DNA of 64,000 bases. Origin: Caulobacter mirabilis. Lineage in GTDB: Bacteria > Pseudomonadota > Alphaproteobacteria > Caulobacterales > Caulobacteraceae. Every line of letters begins with the position of its first letter. Within the stretch, counting starts at the first letter, position 1. The notes under the pieces are model-generated. The model saw only the letters and a program-made list of their open reading frames with translations. It made no database searches and was not told the DNA's origin. The position numbers were made by a program, and so were the translations under genes. This document shows, piece after piece, positions 1 to 8,776 of this stretch. The stretch is taken from positions 1,612,001 through 1,676,000 of the forward strand of contig NZ_CP024201.1 of NCBI RefSeq assembly GCF_002749615.1. Direction: 5' to 3'.

Positions 1-645
1 GATCCGAGCCCGGTGACCGCCGAGGGCGTGTTCCGCGGCGTCCGCCTGTGCGTCGAGCGCGCCTACGACCGCGACCTGACCGGCGTCACCGTCGCCATCC
101 AGGGCGTCGGCCATGTCGGCGCCTACCTGGCCGAGAAGCTGCACGCCGCCGGCGCCAAGCTGGTGATCACCGACGTCAACGAACAGGCCCTGGCCGCCGT
201 GGCCGCCAAGACCGGGGCCCAGATCGTCGCCCCGGACGCCATCTTCGACGTCGAGGCCGAGGTCTTCGCCCCCTGCGCCCTGGGCGGTGCGGTCAACCTG
301 CAGAGCCTGTCGCGCCTGAAGGGCCGCGTCATCGCCGGCGCCGCCAACAACCAGCTGGCCACGCCGGAAGTCGGCCGCCTGCTGTTCGACAAGGGCCTGC
401 TCTACGCCCCCGACTATGTGATCAACGGCGGCGGCATCATCAACGTCGCGGCCGAGATCATCGGCATCGAGAACGGAACCGCCTTCGACGCCGACTGGGT
501 GAACGCCAAGCTCGACCGCCTCGCCCTGACCCTGGCCGAGGTCCTCGACCGCTCGGCCGCCGAGAAGCGCCCGACCCACGAGGTCGCCGACGAGATGGCC
601 AAGGCCCGCATCGCCGACGCCACCCGCGTGAAGGCCGCGGCCTAG
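1..645 (+). CDS. Glu/Leu/Phe/Val dehydrogenase, C-terminal part (5' end outside window)
   Basis: NAD-dependent amino-acid dehydrogenase of the leucine/phenylalanine/valine type, which oxidatively deaminates a branched or aromatic amino acid to its 2-oxo acid. The frame is open from base 1 and begins DPSPVTAEGVF, the conserved family segment just before the nucleotide-binding domain, so the catalytic N-terminal domain lies upstream of the window. A Rossmann motif follows (VAIQGVGHVGAYLAEKL), then the ITDVN strand end and the conserved PCALGGAVN and AGAANNQL segments. Only about 214 codons are present, against roughly 350 in complete family members. The next gene converges on it across a palindromic repeat. 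The exact substrate cannot be told from this part. Confidence 0.9.
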   Translation, partial: DPSPVTAEGVFRGVRLCVERAYDRDLTGVTVAIQGVGHVGAYLAEKLHAAGAKLVITDVNEQALAAVAAKTGAQIVAPDAIFDVEAEVFAPCALGGAVNLQSLSRLKGRVIAGAANNQLATPEVGRLLFDKGLLYAPDYVINGGGIINVAAEIIGIENGTAFDADWVNAKLDRLALTLAEVLDRSAAEKRPTHEVADEMAKARIADATRVKAAA

Positions 646-652
646 GCCCCGA

Positions 653-733
653 GGGGACATGCTCCGGCGCAGCCGGTGCGTGTCCCCGATCTGCGAGATT
701 ACGGGGACACGCACCCTCCGGGAGCATGTCCCC
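653..733. repeat. Two facing copies of a GGGGACAYGC palindromic repeat
   Basis: Unit 1 (653-687) runs GGGGACATGCTCC ... GGTGCGTGTCCCC. Unit 2 (703-733) runs GGGGACACGCACC ... GGAGCATGTCCCC and is largely the reverse complement of unit 1, so together they can form a long hairpin. They fill the gap between two convergent genes. The same arms occur at 39128-39158 and 39526-39606, so this is a dispersed family. A role as a bidirectional transcription end is possible but is inference. Confidence 0.85.
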
Positions 734-736
734 GCG

Positions 737-2188
737 TCAGGCGCGCTTGCTGCCGCTGATCGCCGCGCCGGCGTCCTTGTCCAGCCGCCAGTAGACCAGG
801 ACCGCCAGCAAGGTCGTCGCGCCCACGGCGATGTAGGGCAGGGTGAAGCGGTCGGCCGTCAGCTGACCGCCCGAGCCTCGGGCCAGATGCAGCATCAGCC
901 CGCCGAAGCTGACCCCCATGGCCAGGCCGATCTGTTGGGTCACCGCCGACAGGGTCGAGGCCTGGGCGATCTGGTCCTGGGGCACGTCGGCGTAGGCGAT
1001 GGTGTTGGCGGCGATGAACTGGCTCGAGCGGGCGAAGCCGGCCCCGGCCAGCAGAGCCATGATCAGCCACACCGGCGTGTCGGCGTTGAAGAAGCCCGGC
1101 GCGGCCGTGAGCAGCGCGGTCAGGGTTACGAACAGCAACAGCACCAGCCGAAAGCCCCAGCGCTTGAGCAGCGGCGCGGCGAACGGGCGGGCGACGAAGA
1201 CGCCCAGCCCGCCGGCCAGGGTCACCCACCCCGCCTGCAGCGGAGACCAGCCCAGCCCGACCTGCAGCAGCAGCGGCATCAGGAACGGGCTGGCCCCGAT
1301 GCCCAGCCGGACCAGGGTCCCGCCCAGCAGGCTGGCCCGGAAGGTGGGATAGCGCAGCAGGTCGAGGTTCAGGATCGGCCGCGGCGTTCGGCGGGCGAGG
1401 CGCACATAGGCCCAGCCGCAGGCCAGGGCGGCCAGGACGACGCCGGCGGCGAGCGGAAGCGGCAGCAGGCTCAATCCGGCGGTCTCGGCGACAACCACGA
1501 TGCCGGTGATCGCCGCCGCCGACAGCAGGAAGCCGCCGATGTCGAACGGGCCGGGATCGACGGCGGGAATGCGCGGCACCAGCCGGATCACCGCGATCAT
1601 GCCCAGCAGCCCGATCGGCAGGTTGATGAAGAAGATCCACGGCCAGTCGGCGACCGACAGCACGAACCCGGCCAGCGGCGGTCCGACCAGGGGCCCGACC
1701 AGCGCCGGCATGGTGAACCAGCCCATGGCCCGGATCAGGTCCTCGCGCGGGGCCGAGCCGACCACGATCAGCCGCGCTACGGGGGTCATCATCGCCCCGC
1801 CGATCCCCTGGACGATCCGCGCCCCGACCAGTTCGCCGAGATTGCTGGAGAAGCCGCACAGGGCCGAGCCGAGCAGGAAGACGCCCATGGCGGTCAGGAA
1901 CACGCGCCGCGGCTCGAACCGCTCGGCCGCCCAGCCGCTGATCGGGATGAAGATGGCCAGCGCCAGGATGTAGGAGGTCAGGGCCAGCTTCAGATGGACC
2001 GGGTCGGCGTCGAAGGCCTTGGCCAGGGTCGGCAGGGCGGTCGACAGGGCCGTGGAGTCGATGAACTCCATGAACAGGGCGCTGGCGACGGCGAGATAGG
2101 CGATGCGGGGAACGGTCTGGGCGGGCGGCGGCGCAGCCTCGCTCGGCTCGGCGACGGGCGCCGGCCGCTCTGTCGGTTCCTCGGACAC
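737..2188 (-). CDS. MFS drug-efflux transporter, DHA2 (EmrB/QacA) type
   Basis: Proton-driven multidrug exporter of the inner membrane. The 483-residue protein starts with a hydrophilic, proline-rich tail of about 28 residues. A first membrane helix follows with the DHA2 hallmark FMEFIDSTALSTALPTL, then many hydrophobic helices; the length fits a 14-helix DHA2 protein. The motif-C-like segment GPLVGPPLAGFVL is present near residue 160. The start is GTG, with a GGGGAG just upstream at unusually short spacing. It sits 9 bp downstream of the exported unknown on the same strand. No adapter (EmrA) or adjoining regulator is present, so the substrate is unknown. Confidence 0.88.
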   Translation of the reverse strand: MSEEPTERPAPVAEPSEAAPPPAQTVPRIAYLAVASALFMEFIDSTALSTALPTLAKAFDADPVHLKLALTSYILALAIFIPISGWAAERFEPRRVFLTAMGVFLLGSALCGFSSNLGELVGARIVQGIGGAMMTPVARLIVVGSAPREDLIRAMGWFTMPALVGPLVGPPLAGFVLSVADWPWIFFINLPIGLLGMIAVIRLVPRIPAVDPGPFDIGGFLLSAAAITGIVVVAETAGLSLLPLPLAAGVVLAALACGWAYVRLARRTPRPILNLDLLRYPTFRASLLGGTLVRLGIGASPFLMPLLLQVGLGWSPLQAGWVTLAGGLGVFVARPFAAPLLKRWGFRLVLLLFVTLTALLTAAPGFFNADTPVWLIMALLAGAGFARSSQFIAANTIAYADVPQDQIAQASTLSAVTQQIGLAMGVSFGGLMLHLARGSGGQLTADRFTLPYIAVGATTLLAVLVYWRLDKDAGAAISGSKRA

Positions 2189-2197
2189 GCTCCCCTG

Positions 2198-2968
2198 TTA
2201 GCGCCGAGGCAGCCTCTGTTCAAACCGGACCTTCTGCGGCGGCTGGCCGCTGATGGTGAAGTTCACCCCGACGACGGTGTCCTCGCGCGAGATCCCATAG
2301 GCGCCGGTCTCCCGCCGCGCGACGCTCAGCGCCACCTGCCGGTCGCCCTGTCGCCAGCCGAGGCCGACCTGGGCCTTGCCGTACTCGGCCAGCCGCTCCA
2401 CCGACCAGCCGCCACGACGCCAGCCCTGGATCGGATCACGGATCAGGTTGAGGCCGAACGCCTCGCCGGAGCCGGCGGCGAAGACGAACCAGCGCCCCTT
2501 GCCCCGGTCCTGTGGCGGCGGGCCGATGCGCAGCAACAGCCGGCGGGCGTCGAAGCCGCGCTCCGCAGGGGGCGCGGCCAGGGGCAGGGCGGGGATCGCC
2601 TCGGCGTCCGTGCGCATCTCCAGGCGGGCGGTCGGCGCCGGGCGTGTCGGTTGGAACGCGGCGCGGCGGAGGTCGCCCGGCGGCGTCGACGCCAGGGCGC
2701 GGCGTTCGATGGATGGTTGGGGCGAAGGCGTCGCCGCGGCGAGGGTCTCGATCGGCGGCGATATCGGCGGCCCGCCCGCGAGCGGCGGCGTTTCGAGATT
2801 CTCGGCCCAGCGGCCGGTGTGGACCAAGGCGTCGGGATCGTCGTGCGTGGGCGCGCCGGCCAGGAAGGCCGTCGACGGCACGCCGTCCACATCGTCGCCC
2901 CAGCCGGTCGCCGAGAATAGGCAGGCGCCGCCCAGGACGGCTACGCCCAGCAATGTCCGCCCCCGCAT
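2198..2968 (-). CDS. Exported protein of unknown function
   Basis: A 256-residue protein that I do not assign to a family. It begins with a short basic stretch and a hydrophobic segment (TLLGVAVLGGACLFSATG) that looks like a signal peptide; the cysteine is not in a good lipobox. Residues about 25-125 are low-complexity and rich in Pro, Ala and Thr, which suggests a flexible linker. The C-terminal 110 residues are denser and include KGRWFVFAAGSGEAFGLN and an alternating pattern (QVALSVARRETGAYG, DTVVGVNFTIS) consistent with beta strands. That would fit an outer-membrane or periplasmic beta domain (inference). It is probably co-transcribed with the efflux gene 9 bp downstream. Confidence 0.6.
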   Translation of the reverse strand: MRGRTLLGVAVLGGACLFSATGWGDDVDGVPSTAFLAGAPTHDDPDALVHTGRWAENLETPPLAGGPPISPPIETLAAATPSPQPSIERRALASTPPGDLRRAAFQPTRPAPTARLEMRTDAEAIPALPLAAPPAERGFDARRLLLRIGPPPQDRGKGRWFVFAAGSGEAFGLNLIRDPIQGWRRGGWSVERLAEYGKAQVGLGWRQGDRQVALSVARRETGAYGISREDTVVGVNFTISGQPPQKVRFEQRLPRR

Positions 2969-3088
2969 CGCGCCCCCGCACGTTCGGTTTCCCCAGCGAA
3001 AGGGTTAACAACTCGGCGGCGAAGCGCAACACTTCTTCGCGGCCGTCGATCGGGCGCAGGAGCTTGAGAAGCGGGGCTTTCAACTAAG

Positions 3089-3103
3089 GTTCTGTAACAG
3101 AAC
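3089..3103. promoter_or_regulatory. Perfect 15-bp palindrome upstream of pckG
   Basis: GTTCTGTAACAGAAC is a perfect 7-1-7 palindrome. It lies between the divergent exported-protein gene (start 2968) and pckG (start 3250). The position and symmetry suggest a regulator binding site. I do not recognise the regulator. Confidence 0.45.
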
Positions 3104-3249
3104 GTCAGCGTCCGGAGAGCGTCGGGGCGCCGTTAAGACTTGCCCCGAACCTGCGCGCTCGGCTAGGCAGGACCCCGCGCAAGGCGTCGACCTAGAGCCG
3201 CGAAGACGGACGGATCGAAGACGCCCATTTTATAGGAGGGCGTCCAGTC

Positions 3250-5091
3250 ATGGGCGAAACCACGATTCTGGGCCTCGACCAGGCTCCGACCAAACACGCC
3301 GGCCTTATCGCCTGGGTGAAAGAGATCGCCGCGCTGACCAAGCCCGATCGCGTCCACTGGTGCGACGGCTCCGACGCGGAGTGGGACGCCCTGACGACCC
3401 GGCTGGTCGAGGCGGGCACCCTCAAGCGCCTGAACCCGGCCAAGCGTCCCAACAGCTTTTACGCCGCCTCCGACCCGCGCGACGTCGCCCGGGTCGAGAG
3501 CCGCACCTTCATCTGTTCCGAGAATGAGATCGACGCCGGCCCGACCAACAACTGGTCCGACCCGGTCGAGATGCGCGAGCGCCTGGCCGGCCTGTTCGAC
3601 GGCTGCATGCGCGGCCGCACGATGTATGTCGTGCCGTTCTGCATGGGTCCGCTCAACTCGCCGATCAGCGCCCTGGGCGTGGAGATCACCGACAGCGCCT
3701 ACGTCGCCATCTCGATGCGGGTGATGACCCGCATGGGCAAGGGCGCGCTGGACATGCTGGGCGAGCACGGGTTCTTCGTTCCGGCCGTGCACACCCTGGG
3801 CGCGCCGCTGGCCGAGGGCCAGGCCGACGTGCCCTGGCCCTGCAACGACGACAAGTGGATCGTCCACTATCCCGAAACCCGCGAGATCTGGTCGTACGGC
3901 TCGGGCTACGGCGGCAACGCCCTGCTCGGCAAGAAGTGCTACGCCCTGCGCATCGCCTCGGTCATGGCCCGCGACGAGGGCTGGTTCGCCGAACACATGC
4001 TGATCCTAAAGCTGACCTCGCCGAAGGGCGCGGTCCGCTACGTCGCGGCCGCCTTCCCGAGCGCCTGCGGCAAGACCAACCTGGCCATGCTGCAGCCGAC
4101 CATCGACGGCTGGAAGGCCGAGACCGTCGGCGACGACATCTGCTGGATGCGCTTCGGCGACGACGGCCGCCTGTACGCGATCAACCCGGAAGCGGGCTTC
4201 TTCGGCGTGGCGCCGGGCACCGGCATGGCCACCAACAAGAACGCGGTCGAGGCGCTGAACCACGACACCGTCTTCACCAACGTGGCGCTGACCGAGGACG
4301 GCGACGTCTGGTGGGAAGGCCTGACCGACGACAAGCCGGCCAAGCTGACCGACTGGCGCGGCAACGCCTGGACGCCGGAGAGCGCCGAGCCCGCCGCCCA
4401 TCCGAACGCGCGCTTCACGGTCGCCGCGGCCCAATGCCCGGTCATCGCCGGCGAGTGGAACGACCCGGCCGGCGTGCCGATCAGCGCCATCCTGTTCGGC
4501 GGCCGTCGCGCCAGCGCCGTGCCGCTGGTCACCGAGGCCTTCGACTGGGCTCACGGCGTGTTCATGGGCTCGACGGTCGCCTCGGAAGGCACCGCCGCGG
4601 CCGAGAACAAGGTCGGCGAACTGCGCCGCGACCCGTTCGCGATGCTGCCCTTCTGCGGCTACAACATGGGCGACTACTTCAACCACTGGCTGGAGGTCGG
4701 CGCCAAGGCGGATGCGGACAAGCTGCCGAAGATCTTCATGGTCAACTGGTTCCGCAAGGACGAGGCCGGCAAGTTCGTCTGGCCGGGCTACGGCGAGAAC
4801 GCCCGTGTCCTGAAGTGGATCTTCGAACGCCTGGAAGGCGAGGCCGACGCCGTCGACACCGCCATCGGCCGCCTGCCGGCCGCCGGCGCCCTGGACGTCT
4901 CGGGCCTGGACCTGAAGGAGGCTCAGCTGGATCTGCTCCTGACCGTCGACCGCGACGTCTGGACCGAGGAAGCCTCGCTGATCCCGGCCTTCTACGGCAA
5001 GTTCGGCGATCGCCTGCCCAAGGCCCTGTGGAGCCAGCACGAGGCGCTGACCCAGCGCCTCAGCGGCCAGGCGGCGGTGGCGGCCGAATAG
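3250..5091 (+). CDS. pckG: Phosphoenolpyruvate carboxykinase, GTP-dependent
   Basis: Converts oxaloacetate plus GTP to phosphoenolpyruvate, CO2 and GDP, the first committed step of gluconeogenesis, in the cytosol. The 613-residue protein is full length for the GTP family and is distinct from the ATP-type enzyme. Visible hallmarks are the substrate region ([14 protein letters not shown]), [16 protein letters not shown], the phosphate-binding kinase loop FPSACGKTN with its reactive cysteine near residue 272, and [14 protein letters not shown]. The ATG is preceded by a strong AGGAGGG at 3233-3239. The gene is single, with its own terminator at 5122-5152 and a perfect palindrome 150 bp upstream that may control it. 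Confidence 0.97.
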   Translation: MGETTILGLDQAPTKHAGLIAWVKEIAALTKPDRVHWCDGSDAEWDALTTRLVEAGTLKRLNPAKRPNSFYAASDPRDVARVESRTFICSENEIDAGPTNNWSDPVEMRERLAGLFDGCMRGRTMYVVPFCMGPLNSPISALGVEITDSAYVAISMRVMTRMGKGALDMLGEHGFFVPAVHTLGAPLAEGQADVPWPCNDDKWIVHYPETREIWSYGSGYGGNALLGKKCYALRIASVMARDEGWFAEHMLILKLTSPKGAVRYVAAAFPSACGKTNLAMLQPTIDGWKAETVGDDICWMRFGDDGRLYAINPEAGFFGVAPGTGMATNKNAVEALNHDTVFTNVALTEDGDVWWEGLTDDKPAKLTDWRGNAWTPESAEPAAHPNARFTVAAAQCPVIAGEWNDPAGVPISAILFGGRRASAVPLVTEAFDWAHGVFMGSTVASEGTAAAENKVGELRRDPFAMLPFCGYNMGDYFNHWLEVGAKADADKLPKIFMVNWFRKDEAGKFVWPGYGENARVLKWIFERLEGEADAVDTAIGRLPAAGALDVSGLDLKEAQLDLLLTVDRDVWTEEASLIPAFYGKFGDRLPKALWSQHEALTQRLSGQAAVAAE

Positions 5092-5121
5092 GCGCCGACG
5101 CTCTAAGCATTGGACAAGAGA

Positions 5122-5152
5122 AAGGCCCGCGAGACGCTCGCGGGCCTTATTC
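5122..5152 (+). terminator. Rho-independent terminator of pckG
   Basis: A 12-bp perfect stem (AAGGCCCGCGAG / CTCGCGGGCCTT) with an ACG loop is followed by a short AT-rich tail, 30 bp after the pckG stop. Confidence 0.85.
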
Positions 5153-5248
5153 GTTGCGGCTTCGATGCTCGTGTCAGCGACCGCCCTGGCCGTCGTCGGC
5201 CTTGAGGTCCCGGTCACGGCGTCGGAAGTGGGAGTCCGCCTTCGACCC

Positions 5249-5656
5249 TTAGCGGGCTTTCGCGTCAAGCGACTCTGTGACGTCACGCCAACTGATCCCT
5301 TCAGGTAGGGGAGAGCCGCAAGTGAAAGCGGAGAATGCTTCCGCCACCACAGCGGAGGAAAACCACTCGTCGGAGCGGAGTCGGACTGCCCCGCCGCTGA
5401 AGACCAACGCAGTACCGTCAGCGAAGACCGAACTCGGCTTGCCGTGAAAAGCTCTAAAATGCTTTCCGGTGGAAGCGTCGTGTCGCTCTAGAAGGCAAGT
5501 TACTCCGCCGCCTGCCACCTGAAGATATGAGCCGTGCTCGTCGGTTAGTGACGCATAAGAATGGGGTCCATAGCTCCGGAGCTTCAGGATTGCAGACCGA
5601 ACCTGCTTCTCGGTCGGCTGCTCCACCGGTGATCTGCGCTCCACCTCTAGTCTCAA
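5249..5656 (-). CDS. Small conserved-looking protein of unknown function, atypical base composition
   Basis: About 135 residues and probably cytosolic, with no signal peptide or membrane segment. The sequence is well ordered (LRSYGPHSYASLTDEHGSYL, LLERHDASTGKHFRAFHG, VFADGTALVFSGG). It resembles small single-domain proteins such as immunity-type proteins, but that is only an impression. I prefer the TTG at 5656, because a GAGGAG lies 6 bases before it; the TTG at 5662 would leave no spacing. The gene has clearly lower GC and more mixed third positions than every neighbour, which suggests recent transfer. It is flanked by the pckG terminator and a palindromic repeat. Function unknown. Confidence 0.6.
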   Translation of the reverse strand: MRLEVERRSPVEQPTEKQVRSAILKLRSYGPHSYASLTDEHGSYLQVAGGGVTCLLERHDASTGKHFRAFHGKPSSVFADGTALVFSGGAVRLRSDEWFSSAVVAEAFSAFTCGSPLPEGISWRDVTESLDAKAR

Positions 5657-5689
5657 GACCAACTCCTCATTCAGGCTGAGTCAGGCAAG

Positions 5690-5912
5690 CACACAGAGCG
5701 TCCGCTCTCCACCCTCACCGGGTCTTATGAAAGACCACTCTGGGAGATCAGGCCTCCGCGCTACCCGTCCCTCTCTCCTTGGGAGAGGTGGCCCTGCGAA
5801 GCCCGTAGGGCGGAGCGGGGGCGGAGTGGGAAGCGCGGAGGGAAGCCGTTCGGCCTCGGTTCTTCCCACTCAGTCACGGCTTCGCCGCGACAGCTCTCCC
5901 AAGGGGAGAGCG
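5690..5912. repeat. Long imperfect palindromic intergenic repeat
   Basis: The left part carries TCTCCTTGGGAGAGG (around 5775) and the right part GCTCTCCCAAGGGGAGAGC (around 5890). Between them are further complementary pieces, such as AAGCCCGTAGGGCGGAG. It looks like a dispersed non-coding element of about 200 bp between two genes on the minus strand. Short reading frames across it have no gene-like features. Confidence 0.6.
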
Positions 5913-5942
5913 ACTGGCGTTACTGGCCGGTGGTCGCCGACC

Positions 5943-7874
5943 TTACGCCGCTTCGAACAGCGCCTGACGGGCGGCGCGCGAGGGCAGGGCGACCACTTCG
6001 CCGCCGACCGGGGCTTCCGGCTGCTCGGCCAGTTCCTCGGGCGTGGCCAGCAGGCCGGCGGCGCGCGCCTTGAGGCCGGCTTCGCGCTGCGAGGTCCAGG
6101 CGGCGATCTGCGGCGCGAACAGCAGCGGCACGACGATCGGCCAGACCCACAGCAGCAGGTCGGGACGCGGCAGCAGGGCGACGGTGAAGAACAGGCCGGC
6201 GAAGAACTCGTTGCGGAAGTTCGTCTTGGCGTCCTCGCGGCTCAGGCCGTCGGCGTCGCGGTTCTGGGCCGCCCAGCCGGCGTCCTTGCCGAGCAGGATC
6301 TGGAACACCGCCCGGGTGTTGCCGATCATGTAGATCGGGGCGGTCAGGGCCGACAGCGCCATCTCGGTGGCCATGCTCTTGAGCATGGCCTTGCCGCCGC
6401 CGAAGGCGCGGCGCTCTTCCGGGCGGAAGAAGGCCAGGCCGAAGCCCATCAGCTTGGGGCCCAGCAGCATGCCGACGGTCAGTACGGTGGCCCACATCAG
6501 CGGGTTGTACTCGGGCACCAGGAAGTACCACCAGGTCCCCCAGTCCGGCTTGTTGCCGACCTGGATCATCAGGCCGACGACCAGCGAGGCCAGCCACAGC
6601 GGCGAGGCCAGGTAGGCCATCAGGCCGACGGCCATCTGGAAGCGGCTCATCCAGTGCAGGCCCGGCGCGCCGATCAGGGCGATGTGCTGCAGGTTGCCCT
6701 GGCACCAGCGCCGCTCGCGCTTCATGAACTCGAGGATCGAGGGCGGGGTCTCTTCGTGGCTGCCGCCCAGGGTCGGGGTCACATGAACGCCCCAGCCGGC
6801 GCGGCGCAGGAGGCCGGCCTCGACCACGTCGTGGCTCATGATGTGGCCGCCGAAGGGCTTGCGGCCCGGCAGGCTCGGCAGGCCGCAGGAGTCGGCGAAG
6901 GCGCGCACGCGCACGATGGCGTTGTGGCCCCAGTAGCTGCCTTCCGAGCCCGACCACCAAGCCAGGCCCGCCGAGGCGACGCGGCCATAGAGGCGCACGC
7001 CGAACTGCGAGGCGCGGCCGAACAGGGTCTGGGCCTTGACGATGGTCGGGGTGGTCTGGATCAAGCCGATGGTCGGGTGACGCTCCATCGCGTCGACCAT
7101 GTGCAGGATGGTCTCGCCCGACATGGTGCTGTCGGCGTCGAGGACGATCATGTGGCTGTAGGCGGCGCCGAAGCGGCGGATCCATTCCGACAGGTTGCCG
7201 ACCTTGCGCTCGGTGTTCTCGCGCCGGCGGCGGTAGTAGACGCGGCAGTTCGACTGCGGGCGGAAGGCCTGGAAGGCGTTCCACTCGGCCGTGGCCACGC
7301 GCTCGTCGGTGGTGTCGCTGAGCACGAACAGGTCGAAGTGCTGGGTCACGCCCAGGCGCGACAGCGAGGCCTCGATCTGCGCCAGCCGGCCGAAGGACGC
7401 CTGGGCGTCCTCGTTGTACAGCGGCATGAGCAGGGCGGTGCGCACGGTCGGGCGCGGCGGCGTCGCCGCGAAGTTCAGCTCGTCCTTGCCGCCGCGCCGG
7501 ATCAGCACGGTCAGGCCGGCCACGGCGCTGCAGAACCAGCAGGAGATGGCCAGGATCAGGACTTCGAACAGGGCCAGGCCGACGATCTCGAGCGGCAGGA
7601 AGCCGTCGTCGGCGTAGAGGCGGAACGGAACCCAGCTGGCCAGGGCGGCCAGGGCGAAGGTGGCGGTGAACAGGATCAGGCGGCGGCGCGCGATGTCGGC
7701 CGGCGACGCTTCGGGCGTGCGTTCGGACATCTTGCCGTCCGGGCCGAGCGACTGCTTGGGCATGGCCAGCGGCGCGGGCGCGGGCAGGTGTTCGCGCTCA
7801 GGCGCGCTCGGCGGCGCGTACGACGGCGTGTAGTCGTCGACGTACTGGATCGCGAGGTTGCTCGTGCCGTCCAT
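5943..7874 (-). CDS. opgH: Glucans biosynthesis glucosyltransferase H
   Basis: Inner-membrane glucosyltransferase that polymerises glucose from UDP-glucose to build the backbone of osmoregulated periplasmic glucans. The 643-residue protein has a cytosolic N-terminus of about 65 residues, two membrane helices (about 68-130), then a large GT2 catalytic domain. Catalytic signs are LLMPLYNED, the VLDADSTMSG aspartates and the acceptor/processivity motif RRWCQGN. More helices follow towards the C-terminus. It is somewhat shorter than the enterobacterial enzyme (about 850), mostly through shorter tails. The partner opgG is not in the window. An OpgC-like acyltransferase lies upstream on the same strand. 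The 230-bp upstream region is rich in CGTGATC motifs. Confidence 0.94.
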   Translation of the reverse strand: MDGTSNLAIQYVDDYTPSYAPPSAPEREHLPAPAPLAMPKQSLGPDGKMSERTPEASPADIARRRLILFTATFALAALASWVPFRLYADDGFLPLEIVGLALFEVLILAISCWFCSAVAGLTVLIRRGGKDELNFAATPPRPTVRTALLMPLYNEDAQASFGRLAQIEASLSRLGVTQHFDLFVLSDTTDERVATAEWNAFQAFRPQSNCRVYYRRRRENTERKVGNLSEWIRRFGAAYSHMIVLDADSTMSGETILHMVDAMERHPTIGLIQTTPTIVKAQTLFGRASQFGVRLYGRVASAGLAWWSGSEGSYWGHNAIVRVRAFADSCGLPSLPGRKPFGGHIMSHDVVEAGLLRRAGWGVHVTPTLGGSHEETPPSILEFMKRERRWCQGNLQHIALIGAPGLHWMSRFQMAVGLMAYLASPLWLASLVVGLMIQVGNKPDWGTWWYFLVPEYNPLMWATVLTVGMLLGPKLMGFGLAFFRPEERRAFGGGKAMLKSMATEMALSALTAPIYMIGNTRAVFQILLGKDAGWAAQNRDADGLSREDAKTNFRNEFFAGLFFTVALLPRPDLLLWVWPIVVPLLFAPQIAAWTSQREAGLKARAAGLLATPEELAEQPEAPVGGEVVALPSRAARQALFEAA

Positions 7875-7900
7875 GAAGGCCGCCGTTTTTCGTGAAGCGC

Positions 7901-8078
7901 CGTGATCTCACGCAGGTCTGCGAGACTGGGGCGACGTGATCACAGTTATGTTATGCTGCGGCGCACTCGCGCAAGCCCTGATCGCAAATTCCTTTGTGGA
8001 AAGCGCGATTTATCGCACTTCTGCCACGATTTGAACCGTGATCGTTCCGTGATCGCGGCTCTAACGGGCAGATCACGG
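7901..8078. promoter_or_regulatory. Cluster of CGTGATC motifs upstream of opgH
   Basis: This otherwise gene-free stretch between opgH (start 7874) and the DUF998 gene contains CGTGATC at 7901, CGTGATCAC at 7935, CCGTGATCG at 8036, CCGTGATCG at 8047 and the inverse GATCACGG at 8071. Local base composition is more AT-rich than in the flanking genes. The repetition suggests binding sites for one regulator in the opgH promoter; the regulator is unknown. Confidence 0.4.
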
Positions 8079-8107
8079 TCGATTTCGCGCCCGTGAACGC
8101 CGGTTGT

Positions 8108-8776
8108 TCACGCCGGGCGAGTCGGCGGCGACGATCCGCCCTCTCCGGCGGCGACCGCGATCAGCCGCCGCTCGAGCACGAAGGCGGCGACGCCGACCCA
8201 GCCGATCAGCACGAAGGCGTAGACCCGCTCCCACAGGCCGACGTTGTCGGCGTTCACCACGCCGGGGAACAGCGGGATGAAGTGGTAGTTGGTGATCGCG
8301 GTCAGGATGAGCATGGCCACGAACACCACGGCCAGGAAGACCTTGAGGCGGCCGAAGCCCCGGACCCGCGCCAGGCCCCAGATGAGGAAGATCGGCGCCA
8401 GCTGGATGCCCAGGCCCAGGTTGATGATGGCGTGCATCGGGTCGGGGTAGAGCCAGACGGTGGACAGGATCAGGCCGGCCGCGCCGAGCAGGAAGGCGGC
8501 GAAGATCACCCCGGCCGCGACCCGGCCTCCGCCGAGCGCCAGCAGGGTCAGGGCGAAACCCGCGCCGGCGAAGGCCGCCGCCACGCCCGACAGCAGGATC
8601 CCCGCGTTGAACAGCTGCGGCATGGGGGCCGCGGCGCTGCCCAGTTCGCTGATGTACTGGGTGGCGTGGTTGAGGGTGGGGAAGGTCAGGGCCGCCGAGA
8701 CGAAGGTGACGCAGGCCAGCACCGGCGCCGCCATGCCGATCCACAGCATCCAGCGTCGGCGGCGGAAGCGGGTCAT
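8108..8776 (-). CDS. DUF998 family membrane protein
   Basis: A 222-residue integral membrane protein of unknown function. It has about six hydrophobic helices and the family signature near the start, where a histidine precedes YISELGSAAAPMP and FNAGILLSG. The ATG at 8776 overlaps the stop of the acyltransferase gene by 4 bp (ATGA), so the two are translationally coupled and probably work in the same membrane process. The frame stays open far upstream, but that part is antisense-like sequence inside the acyltransferase gene and is not coding. Confidence 0.82.
   Translation of the reverse strand: MTRFRRRRWMLWIGMAAPVLACVTFVSAALTFPTLNHATQYISELGSAAAPMPQLFNAGILLSGVAAAFAGAGFALTLLALGGGRVAAGVIFAAFLLGAAGLILSTVWLYPDPMHAIINLGLGIQLAPIFLIWGLARVRGFGRLKVFLAVVFVAMLILTAITNYHFIPLFPGVVNADNVGLWERVYAFVLIGWVGVAAFVLERRLIAVAAGEGGSSPPTRPA

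Noticed and set aside
659..2920. A 753-codon plus-strand open frame opposite the efflux and exported-protein genes
   Set aside because: It is antisense to two well-supported genes, and its translation is Gln/Arg/Gly-rich low-complexity sequence typical of shadow frames in GC-rich DNA.
5681..5869. A 62-codon minus-strand frame in the intergenic repeat
   Set aside because: The peptide is the translation of palindromic repeat sequence and not gene-like.
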